From NCBI GenBank assembly GCA_035496575.1, contig DATJEN010000123.1, positions 1-31,241 on the forward strand: a stretch of 31,241 nt of DNA, written 5' to 3'. The notes below the pieces were generated by a model. It did not search any database. It saw only the letters and a program-made list of their open reading frames with translations, and was not told where the DNA came from. The position numbers and the translations under genes were made by a program. Position 1 is the first letter of the stretch. Each line of letters begins with the position of its first letter. Below, piece after piece: positions 25,046-31,241 of the stretch. This DNA comes from PALSA-1355 sp035496575. GTDB lineage: Bacteria > Planctomycetota > Planctomycetia > Pirellulales > PALSA-1355.

Positions 25046-25073
25046 TTGACGCTCAACCCTGACGGGCTAGGCT
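25046..25073 (+). promoter_or_regulatory. Candidate sigma70-like promoter of the two-component operon
   Basis: TTGACG (25046-25051), a 16-base spacer and TAGGCT (25068-25073). The -35 box matches five of six consensus bases, the -10 box only three. It would give a leader of about 70 bases before the kinase ATG. Confidence 0.3.
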
Positions 25074-25149
25074 CAACTTCGCCGGCCCTCAAGCTAGCAG
25101 CCGGTTCGATTTACCGCCCCGCGGCCCGCACACAAGAAATCAAACTCGC

Positions 25150-26091
25150 ATGCGACCCTCTTACGGTTGGCCGATCACGTTAGCCGTCGTGATGATCGTG
25201 CTCGTGGTCGCGCTGTTGGTGGGTTGGATCGTCTTGACGGTCCGGGAGATCGACAAATCCGCCACGTTCTGGGTCTTGCTCATCGTCGGCACCAGCTTTT
25301 TGCTGCTCGTGCTGGTGGGCGTGGTTCTCTATCTCTTCATCTCGATCAAGAACATTCGGCTCAATCAGCGGCAATCCAACTTCATGGATAGCATCAGCCA
25401 CGAGCTCAAAAGCCCAATCGCCTCTCTCAAGCTCTACCTGCAAACTCTCTCGCGCCGCAGCGTCACCGAGGAACAGCAGGCGAACTTTTTTCGCTACATG
25501 CTGAGCGACGTCGAGCGCTTGGACTTGTTGATCAATCACATGCTCGACGCGGCGCGGCTCGATCAGCAGCCGGTGGAAGCCGAGGTGAGCGAGGTGGAGT
25601 TGGCCAGCACGCTGCGCACTTGTGCCGACGCGGTGTGCGCGCGATACCATCTGTCGAGCCAATCGGTGCACTTGAACGCCACGCCGGCCATCCTGCGCGC
25701 CCGGCCCATCGACGTGGAGATGATCTTTCGCAATTTGATCGACAACGCGATCAAATATGGTGGCGCCGAGCCGCTGGTCGAAATCGATTCTTTTTTTAGC
25801 GGCCCGCACACGGTCGTGACCAAGATCGTCGACAACGGCCAGGGAATTCCGGCCAAGCTGCGGCGAAAGATCTTCGGCCGATTCGTGCGGCTGGGAAACG
25901 AGCTCGAACGATCGCGGAGCGGCACGGGGCTAGGCTTGTTCATCGTGCGGACGCTGGTCAAGCGCATGTACGGCAAGGTCATCGTGCGCGACCGGCTGGA
26001 CCGCAGCGGAACGATCTTCGAGGTGCACCTGCCCGCCGAAGCGTCCGTGGCGGAAGAAGAGGCCGTCCCGGACACCGCGCGGCGCGTTTAG
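25150..26091 (+). CDS. Two-component sensor histidine kinase, two membrane helices
   Basis: A 313-residue inner-membrane kinase that would phosphorylate the regulator encoded next. Two helices (about 7-30 and 40-64) are joined by a loop of only about 10 residues, so there is no real periplasmic sensor domain. The dimerisation/phospho-acceptor part has SHELKSPIASLK with His84. The ATPase part has RNLIDNAIKYGG (N-box, Asn195 and Asn199), DNGQGIP (G1, Asp228) and GTGLGLF (G2, about 258-264). All catalytic elements are present. No HAMP or PAS domain is seen between the second helix and the His-box. The signal is therefore likely sensed in the membrane or through a partner protein. No clear Shine-Dalgarno precedes the ATG. 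Confidence 0.93.
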   Translation: MRPSYGWPITLAVVMIVLVVALLVGWIVLTVREIDKSATFWVLLIVGTSFLLLVLVGVVLYLFISIKNIRLNQRQSNFMDSISHELKSPIASLKLYLQTLSRRSVTEEQQANFFRYMLSDVERLDLLINHMLDAARLDQQPVEAEVSEVELASTLRTCADAVCARYHLSSQSVHLNATPAILRARPIDVEMIFRNLIDNAIKYGGAEPLVEIDSFFSGPHTVVTKIVDNGQGIPAKLRRKIFGRFVRLGNELERSRSGTGLGLFIVRTLVKRMYGKVIVRDRLDRSGTIFEVHLPAEASVAEEEAVPDTARRV

Positions 26092-26096
26092 CGCCT

Positions 26097-26100
26097 GGAG
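26097..26100 (+). promoter_or_regulatory. Possible Shine-Dalgarno for a TTG start of the response regulator
   Basis: GGAG lies 6 bases before a TTG at 26107, in frame with the regulator and 16 codons upstream of its usual ATG at 26155. The ATG itself has only a GAAGG at an unusually short spacing, so the TTG start is a real option. Confidence 0.4.
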
Positions 26101-26154
26101 AACAGCTTGGTAAAATATCTCGCCAGCACGCAAGTCGAGCCCGGTCTGAAGGCC

Positions 26155-26883
26155 ATGAAACACATCCTGGTTGTCGAAGACGAGCAACACTTGGCGTTCG
26201 GCATCAAATACAACCTGGAAGCCGAAGGCTACGATGTCTCCATTGCCGAAGATGGCCCGGCGGCGCTGACGCTTTTCGCCGACGCGTCTCATCCGGTCGA
26301 CCTGGTCATTCTGGACCTGATGCTGCCCGGCATGAGCGGATACGCGGTTTGCGATACCCTGCGGCAACAGGGGCATGACGTGCCGATCTTGATGCTCAGC
26401 GCGCGTACGCTCGTCGAAGATCGCGTCCGCGGCTATGACGTCGGCGCGGATCAGTATCTGCAAAAGCCCTTCGAGCTCGAAGAACTGCTGAGCATGACGC
26501 GCAACCTGCTCACCCGGCGCACCTGGCAGGGGCAACGCGGCGCCGCCAAAGACATCGGCCCGGTTTACCAGTTTGGCCGTGCGGTCGTGAACTTCGACAC
26601 CTTTAGCGTGACGTCGAACGGCGTGCCGCTGCGCCTGACCCACACCGAGATGAAGCTACTGCGCTACTTCGCCGAGAACGAAGGCTCGGTCGTCACCCGG
26701 GCCCAACTGCTCGAGCACGTGTGGGGTTTGTCGCACATGCCAACCACGCGCACGGTCGACAACTTCATCCTCAACCTGCGCAAATATTTTGAAATCGATC
26801 CGGCCAAGCCGGTCCATTTCTTGAGCGTGCGCGGCACGGGCTACCGGTTTTTGGCCAACGGAGATGGTGGCTCTACGGCTTGA
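26155..26883 (+). CDS. Response regulator, OmpR/PhoB family
   Basis: A 242-residue DNA-binding regulator, partner of the kinase just upstream. The receiver domain (about 1-115) has the acidic pocket Glu8-Asp9-Glu10, the phospho-acceptor Asp54 (VILDLMLPG), Ser82 and Lys104 (YLQKPF). A linker leads to a winged-helix effector domain (about 140-235) with LTHTEMKLLRYFAENEG, VVTRAQLLEHVWG and the TRTVDNFILNLRKYFE recognition segment, and ends in SVRGTGYRF. I place the start at the ATG giving the standard MKHILVVEDE opening; a TTG at 26107 with a better Shine-Dalgarno would add 16 residues. The gene's last 11 bases overlap the convergent PPC-protein gene. Confidence 0.95.
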   Translation: MKHILVVEDEQHLAFGIKYNLEAEGYDVSIAEDGPAALTLFADASHPVDLVILDLMLPGMSGYAVCDTLRQQGHDVPILMLSARTLVEDRVRGYDVGADQYLQKPFELEELLSMTRNLLTRRTWQGQRGAAKDIGPVYQFGRAVVNFDTFSVTSNGVPLRLTHTEMKLLRYFAENEGSVVTRAQLLEHVWGLSHMPTTRTVDNFILNLRKYFEIDPAKPVHFLSVRGTGYRFLANGDGGSTA

Positions 26884-29758
26884 CCGAGTCGAGCTCTTCG
26901 ATCGCGGCGCCCAAATAGATGTGATCGAACAGCGCGAACTCGCCATCGACGGGCGAAAGCGCCAGCCCCGTCAACGTGAACTCGCCGAAGTCGGCAAACA
27001 GGTCGCGCGTGACCACCGTAAACTCGGCGGGCAGATTGCCGTCGAGCGCGAGCGATCCGCCATAGCACTCTCCGCCGGGCCCGGCGTGATAGCGGAACTT
27101 GCCCTTTCCTTCGGCCGCTGGTCCCCACTGGCCATCGTGATTGAGCTGCAGGCAAATGGCCTGGCCGCCCTGCTTTTTCCAGGCGAAGCGCAGATAGCGG
27201 AACTCGCCGGGCTGCGGCCGCTCGCGAATCTTGACGCCCAGGCCCGGAAGCGCCGGGTTATAGCGCTGATCGGGCGTGACCTTCAGGCTTGCGACGCCGG
27301 AATACTTCTGATCGCTGACCAACGAAATCTGGCCGCCCCCCTCGTTCAAGGTCGCGGCAAACTCTGGCTGATCTTCGAAAATAGCCAGTGGCTTATTAAC
27401 GGCCGGCTTCTCGCCCGGTACGACCTTGAGCGCCAAGGCGACCTCGTCGGCGCGGACGACAGCCTTGGGGTTTTTGGGATCGACGGTACTTGTGGCGACG
27501 AGCTTCGCGCCTTTGACTTCGCCCGCCGGCGCCCCGAACGGAAGTGCGAGTGCAAACTCGAATTGGGTCTGATCGGCCGGCACGTTGAACGTGGGGGCGC
27601 TCAAGCCCTTTGTCAAACCGGCGATCGTGAGCGTGACCGGCAGGTTGAAACCGGGTGCTCGGCTCACCTTGCCCACGAGCTTGCCGGTTTCGCCCAGGCC
27701 CGATCGCACCTCAATCGGGTCGGCGCTTGCGAGCTCGACGCGGATGGGCGTGGAGGCCGTCATCCGCCGTGCCGGCGTGACGATGGTCGCGACCGTGTTC
27801 TTGCCGCTTGCCTCGAGCAGCTCCGCTTGGATTGCCAGGTCATAAGCGATCTGCGGCAAGTCAGCCGGGATCAGGATGGCGCCGGTCGCTTCGCTTTGAT
27901 CGGCCGCGATCATCATTTCGGATTGCAGTCGAAGTGCGCGATCGACGTCATCGACCTCGCGGTCCTGATTATTCACTTTCACGCGCTTGCGGGGCATGAT
28001 TTGTGAGTTCAACAGCGTGAGTTTGACCGCTCCGCTCACGTTTTTGCCTCGGGTCACGCGCAGCTTGATCGGCAGCGGCGTTCCCAGGGCGAGCTTCACA
28101 TCCGATGGGAAGAGATCCCACACCAGTCCAATCGGGGCCGGATCGGTGACCGCCAGCGCGATCTCATCGCGCAACCATGGCTGGTGCGTGTTCACCACGT
28201 TGGCCGGCATGAGCGCCTGAGCATTGATCGGTGGATTGGCATCGATGCTCGTCCCCAGCACGTCGCTCAGCGATTGGGCCACGTTGAGCCCGGGAGCGCT
28301 CAAAGTGACAAGCGCGTCGGTGGCGCCGGCGGGAATTTCATCCCCCGTAATGGAAACGCTGGCGGGTAAGCGGCGAAAGTTTAGTTTGATCGGGCCGTTG
28401 TAGCCGGCTCGCGTCGCGCGGACGCGCACGAGCTGCGCCCCGTCTTTAGGCACCTGATAGCGATCGTCGAACAAAGCGAGCTCGAAACTGGGCGGCCCCG
28501 CCGGCGTGATGGCCAGCCGATACACGTAATCCGCACCTCCGCGCCCCTCCAGGTCGCGCACAACGGCGACGAGCGCCGTCACCTGGTCCGGCACTTTGAA
28601 ATCGGCCAGCGGATCACGCGCGCCCGGGCGATCATCGCTGGTTGCCAATTCGGCGCCTTGCTCGTTTTGAATCGACAACACGCCGTCGAGCGAAGATCCG
28701 GCTCGGCTTGCCAGAACATCAAACCGCAGCGTTTGACCTGGCGTGACGGAAATCCGAAATCGATCTTGCTCGCGCGGCTTGCCAATGCGGCCATTGATCG
28801 CGATCGGCGCAGCGCCGAGCTCTTGCGGCTTCTCACCCGCCGGCGCTTCGATCGCTTCGGCCACATCGCTGACACGTACGGCGGGACGCGAGCCCGTGAT
28901 CAGGTTGACGCCGCCACTGGGCCAAGGTGCGGGCTCGACGCGCTGCAGCGGATCGCCGCTGGGCCAGGTATTTGACGCACGGGCTTCGGCCGGGAAGTTT
29001 GTGGATGCGAATTCAAATTGGCTTGTCGCGCCGCGCTTGGCGGCTAAAGGATAAACCAAATCGGCGTAGCTGAATTGTCCGACTTTCAAACGAAAGAAGC
29101 CGGGACTCTCGCCGCGATAAAGCCCATCGTGCAGCTCGATGCGATAGCTGCCGTCGGCCGGCAACACGGCGCTCAATCGCGCGTCACCAGCCAGCGCAGC
29201 GCGACCCTGTGCCGACGCGACTTGGGTTCCGCGCGCATCATACAGATGGACGACTGGATTCAAAGCGGCCCCCAGCCTCCGGCTTTCGACTTCGATAACG
29301 ATTGGCTCGTCCTTCTTTCCCTGGAACGTCGTGGCCGCGATGGTGCTGCCTGAGATATTGCCCGTCATCGCCACGTTGCGGCCGGGCAGTTGCTCGGCAA
29401 ATGATGCTTGCGATAGCCCGTCGATCGCCAGGGCAACGGCCGGGGAGATGCCGCTGGCCGAGGCCACGCGCAATAAATAGATTCCACTTTGAATTTGTGA
29501 GTCGAGCGCGAGCTCGATTTCCAGCCGGTTCGCGGTCGCCCCGTCTTTGATGACCTGTCGCGCGACGGGCGCGGTAAGCAGGATTCGCGGGCTGGGGGTC
29601 AGCTCGTCCCCCTCGATCACCAGCGTGTTCACCGCGCCGACCTGCAGGCCGCGCAGCGAAATGTTTTTGATCTGGGGAGCCGCATGCGCCTGCCTGGCTA
29701 GCGCAACCACCGCCACAGCCAAAAGGCTGGCGCAACATTTCTTCGCGGGTTTCGACAT
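26873..29758 (-). CDS. Large secreted protein with PPC-type beta domains
   Basis: A 961-residue exported protein with a signal peptide (about 1-27, ending AHA). It is beta-rich throughout. Two stretches fit bacterial pre-peptidase C-terminal (PPC) domains: about 120-225 (GNISGSTIAATTFQGKKDEP, ending SYRIELHDGLYRGESPGFFRLKVG) and about 320-430 (INGRIGKPREQDRFRISV). The N-terminal 30-115 region looks like an Ig-like domain, and the last 160 residues (KYSGVASLKVTPDQRY, then FRYLRFAWKKQGGQAICLQL) resemble a carbohydrate-binding beta-sandwich. No protease or hydrolase motif is visible, so it is probably a binding or surface protein. Such proteins commonly neighbour DUF1549/DUF1553 genes in planctomycetes; here that gene is 9 kb away. 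A GGAAG lies about 5 bases before the ATG. Confidence 0.85.
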   Translation of the reverse strand: MSKPAKKCCASLLAVAVVALARQAHAAPQIKNISLRGLQVGAVNTLVIEGDELTPSPRILLTAPVARQVIKDGATANRLEIELALDSQIQSGIYLLRVASASGISPAVALAIDGLSQASFAEQLPGRNVAMTGNISGSTIAATTFQGKKDEPIVIEVESRRLGAALNPVVHLYDARGTQVASAQGRAALAGDARLSAVLPADGSYRIELHDGLYRGESPGFFRLKVGQFSYADLVYPLAAKRGATSQFEFASTNFPAEARASNTWPSGDPLQRVEPAPWPSGGVNLITGSRPAVRVSDVAEAIEAPAGEKPQELGAAPIAINGRIGKPREQDRFRISVTPGQTLRFDVLASRAGSSLDGVLSIQNEQGAELATSDDRPGARDPLADFKVPDQVTALVAVVRDLEGRGGADYVYRLAITPAGPPSFELALFDDRYQVPKDGAQLVRVRATRAGYNGPIKLNFRRLPASVSITGDEIPAGATDALVTLSAPGLNVAQSLSDVLGTSIDANPPINAQALMPANVVNTHQPWLRDEIALAVTDPAPIGLVWDLFPSDVKLALGTPLPIKLRVTRGKNVSGAVKLTLLNSQIMPRKRVKVNNQDREVDDVDRALRLQSEMMIAADQSEATGAILIPADLPQIAYDLAIQAELLEASGKNTVATIVTPARRMTASTPIRVELASADPIEVRSGLGETGKLVGKVSRAPGFNLPVTLTIAGLTKGLSAPTFNVPADQTQFEFALALPFGAPAGEVKGAKLVATSTVDPKNPKAVVRADEVALALKVVPGEKPAVNKPLAIFEDQPEFAATLNEGGGQISLVSDQKYSGVASLKVTPDQRYNPALPGLGVKIRERPQPGEFRYLRFAWKKQGGQAICLQLNHDGQWGPAAEGKGKFRYHAGPGGECYGGSLALDGNLPAEFTVVTRDLFADFGEFTLTGLALSPVDGEFALFDHIYLGAAIEELDSVKP

Positions 29759-29909
29759 CGCGGCTTCCGCCTGTTCGTTTCAGCCCGGGAGGGCATGTTC
29801 AAGTTGGGCAGGAGAGAACGCCCGGTGGGAAAGACTACTATTGAGGCCAGCTACGCGTGAAATTGCAAGGCTGGATAACAATCAGCCACGCACGGATCGA
29901 GCCTCACCA

Positions 29910-30635
29910 TCACTTCGCAGCTTCGGGTTCATCGGCGAACGGATTGTCCTCCGCGGCTGGAGCCTCCGCCGCCGCAGCATCCTCGGCCGGCATCTCCTCA
30001 TCGCTCGGGGGTGGTGCAACCGCGTCAGCCGGCTCATCAGCCGGCGGTTCGTCAAACGGATTGTCGTTGGCCGCAGGCACAGGCGGTGGCGGAACAACCG
30101 CTGGCGCTACGGCCGGCGGGGGTGCCGGGATTAAATCCGCTGGCGGAACGGGCGTTACCGGTGCGCGCCGCAGCACGTCGGCTTCTGCCCGACGACGCTG
30201 TTCGTAGCGCAACAGATCGCGGTCGTGCCGTCGGGTATAGGCTTCGGCCCGCGCCAGGGCCCGATAGCGTTCGAGCGTCATGCGCGCCTGTCCCTGCACA
30301 CGCTCCAGCGAACGGCCTACCGCATAAAACTGATCGGCGTCAGCGCTTTCAAGCGCGGCGCCTTTGCGCAAGTCGGCTTCCACATCGCTTCCTCCTCCGC
30401 CCGACTGCATCGCAGCCAGCGCTCGGAAGTAATAAGCCCGCGGGTCGCGCGTGCCGCCATTGATTGCCGCGGTGAGGCTGGAGACCGCCTGGCCGTAGTT
30501 GCCCGAAAAATATTGATGCACGCCCGCGCCGTAAAACTCAGTCAGCACGGCGCCGGAGCCCGCGCCCGAAGCGCTCGCGCACAGGGCAAGCGAACAACCA
30601 GCCGCGATGCACAGCGATATCCGGCGAACGTTCAT
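29910..30635 (-). CDS. Secreted TPR-like protein with Pro/Ala/Glu-rich tail, function unassigned
   Basis: I do not recognise a named family. The 241-residue product has a signal peptide (about 1-24, ending ASG), a helical region with TPR-like spacing (about 30-110: GAGVHQYFSGNYGQAVSSLTAAINGG, then RAYYFRALAAMQSG), a charged helical stretch (about 110-158) and a low-complexity Pro/Ala/Glu tail. The tail holds two DNPF motifs (191-194 and 230-233), each followed by acidic-Pro sequence. The TPR part suggests protein binding in the periplasm or on the cell surface. The ATG at 30635 has GGAGAGG 6 bases upstream; an ATG 16 codons earlier lacks one. Its own promoter is visible upstream. Confidence 0.78.
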   Translation of the reverse strand: MNVRRISLCIAAGCSLALCASASGAGSGAVLTEFYGAGVHQYFSGNYGQAVSSLTAAINGGTRDPRAYYFRALAAMQSGGGGSDVEADLRKGAALESADADQFYAVGRSLERVQGQARMTLERYRALARAEAYTRRHDRDLLRYEQRRRAEADVLRRAPVTPVPPADLIPAPPPAVAPAVVPPPPVPAANDNPFDEPPADEPADAVAPPPSDEEMPAEDAAAAEAPAAEDNPFADEPEAAK

Positions 30636-30641
30636 CTTTGG

Positions 30642-30648
30642 CCTCTCC
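30642..30648 (-). promoter_or_regulatory. Shine-Dalgarno site deciding the start of the TPR-like gene
   Basis: GGAGAGG on the minus strand with a 6-base spacer to the ATG at 30635. Confidence 0.55.
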
Positions 30649-30727
30649 ACTTCAAACCACGCGTGGCAAAACCCGTTAAACAATGTTGCGCGCCACGTGC
30701 GAAAGAACGCCCTTGCTTACAGAATTT

Positions 30728-30756
30728 ATCGTACTTCTCGCGACACGTGTTTTCAA
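30728..30756 (-). promoter_or_regulatory. Sigma70-like promoter of the TPR-like gene
   Basis: On the minus strand TTGAAA (30751-30756, five of six consensus bases) is followed by a 17-base spacer and TACGAT (30728-30733, four of six). Transcription would start near 30721 and give a leader of about 86 bases. The spacer contains ACACGTGT, itself a palindrome. It is the best promoter-like pair I found in the window. Confidence 0.5.
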
Positions 30757-30766
30757 GGAAACAGCC

Positions 30767-30780
30767 TGCGCATATGCGCA
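30767..30780. promoter_or_regulatory. Perfect 14-base palindrome upstream of the promoter, candidate regulator site
   Basis: TGCGCATATGCGCA is its own reverse complement. It lies 10 bases upstream of the -35 box, centred near -53 relative to the inferred start, a position compatible with an activator. No protein is known to bind it. Confidence 0.35.
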
Positions 30781-30852
30781 TGCCAAAGTGCTTTCGCGCT
30801 CTGATTTCCGGGCGAAATTGCTGGGCGAGCGAATTGGCACGCACCCCGCGCC

Positions 30853-31241
30853 CTACAATCGCTTCACTTTGATGTTCTTGTAATAGGTGGTGCTCCGGGG
30901 GTCGTGCGCCTGAAACGCGAACGTCCCCTTGTCGAGCTTCTCCATCGGACCCTTCACGCCCTCGGGCTCGGTGTAATCGCAGATGATCTTTCCATTCACG
31001 AGTGTCTTGATGTTGCGCCCTTTGACGATGATTTCTTCTGTGAACCAGTAGTTGTCGTTGCAGGGCGGCACGTAGTTCTTGACGATGTGATAAATGCTGG
31101 CCGTCTTCACGGGATCGCCGTGTGAGTTGTTCACCTGCGCCTCGAACCCGATCTGCGGAAACCCGACGGCTTGATAACGCGTGTGGAAGTAGATGCCCGA
31201 ATTGCTGCCGGGCGTGGTCATCACGTCGGCCTTGAAGTGAA
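30853..31241 (-). CDS. DUF1080 (3-keto-disaccharide hydrolase-like) protein, 5' part beyond the window
   Basis: A partial gene: the frame is open to the window edge, so the N-terminus, including any signal peptide, is missing. The visible 129 residues match the C-terminal two-thirds of a DUF1080 beta-sandwich: VMTTPGSNSGIYFHTRYQ near the start, FPQIGFEAQVNN, TASIYHIVKNYVPP, and the closing FAFQAHDPRSTTYYKNIKVKRL with the typical QAHDP-type turn. Members are usually secreted and include glycoside-processing enzymes; substrate is open. The open frame has an internal GTG-ATG pair at 31224-31219 that is not the true start, because the upstream residues HFKADV belong to the same fold. Confidence 0.92.
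   Translation of the reverse strand, partial: HFKADVMTTPGSNSGIYFHTRYQAVGFPQIGFEAQVNNSHGDPVKTASIYHIVKNYVPPCNDNYWFTEEIIVKGRNIKTLVNGKIICDYTEPEGVKGPMEKLDKGTFAFQAHDPRSTTYYKNIKVKRL

Larger units (their letters stand above)
24583..25149. other. Divergent intergenic region of about 570 bases
   Basis: Separates the minus-strand thioredoxin-protease gene from the plus-strand sensor kinase. Short open frames cross it, but none has recognisable protein sequence or a supported start, so I call it gene-free. It holds the nested hairpin at 24775-24818 and a candidate promoter for the kinase at 25046-25073. The stretch 24820-25040 shows nothing else that I can support. Confidence 0.5.

Noticed and set aside
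24619..25049. Short plus-strand open frames in the intergenic region
   Set aside because: No supported start or recognisable protein; residues are Arg/Ser-rich as expected for non-coding sequence.
26864..28006. 380-codon open frame on the plus strand
   Set aside because: Antisense to the PPC protein; Arg- and Leu-rich, with no recognised motif.
1..31241. tRNA, rRNA, CRISPR arrays, transposases or phage genes
   Set aside because: None seen when reading both strands: no clustered direct repeats with spacers, no recognisable tRNA arms and no recombinase motifs.

Overview
The window looks like a chromosomal segment of a planctomycete, most likely near the Pirellula/Rhodopirellula group. The main reasons are family-level markers: a PSCyt1/DUF1549/DUF1553 cytochrome protein paired with a DUF1501 Tat protein, a very large secreted PPC-domain protein, DUF1080/LamG-fold secreted proteins, a thioredoxin-trypsin fusion, weak Shine-Dalgarno sites at many genes, and moderately high GC. 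Assignment is by gene content only. No rRNA, tRNA, CRISPR array or insertion sequence was seen.

Region 1 (1-11589, minus strand) is one tightly packed respiratory operon, read from high to low coordinates. It runs actA (pentaheme cytochrome c), actB (Fe-S/molybdopterin-like protein), actC (NrfD-like), actD, actE (cytochrome c lipoprotein), actF, a small one-helix membrane protein, a SCO-type copper chaperone, coxB with a fused cytochrome c domain, coxA, and the first 47 codons of coxC, cut by the window edge. The genes encode alternative complex III (quinol:cytochrome c oxidoreductase) and a caa3-type oxygen reductase. Nearly every junction is a 4-base or slightly longer overlap. A type II NADH dehydrogenase gene lies just upstream on the same strand (11877-13223). 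A compact chain NADH -> NDH-2 -> quinone -> ACIII -> caa3 -> O2 can therefore be read almost completely from this locus.

Region 2 (13336-19602, minus strand) carries the DUF1549/DUF1553 cytochrome protein followed by its DUF1501 partner, and a secreted beta-lactamase-family serine hydrolase upstream.

Region 3 (19847-22415, plus strand) is a short block: hisI, hisG, a secreted LamG-fold protein and a RidA-like protein. Region 4 (22449-24582, minus strand) has a histidine phosphatase and the secreted thioredoxin-trypsin fusion. A gene-free stretch of about 570 bases follows; it holds a strong nested hairpin and a candidate promoter.

Region 5 (25150-26883, plus strand) is a two-component system: a short two-helix sensor kinase and an OmpR/PhoB-type regulator. 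Its 3' end overlaps that of a convergent 961-residue PPC-domain protein (26873-29758). Region 6 (29910-31241, minus strand) contains a secreted TPR-like/Pro-Ala-rich protein with a good sigma70-like promoter and a 14-base palindrome, then a DUF1080 protein truncated at the window edge.

The points I consider most worth checking are the ACIII-SCO-caa3 operon with its A2-type (Tyr-Ser) oxidase and one unnamed membrane protein, the regularly spaced triple half-site upstream of actA, the thioredoxin-trypsin fusion, and the nested hairpin near 24.8 kb. I found no clearly new defence or mobile system.
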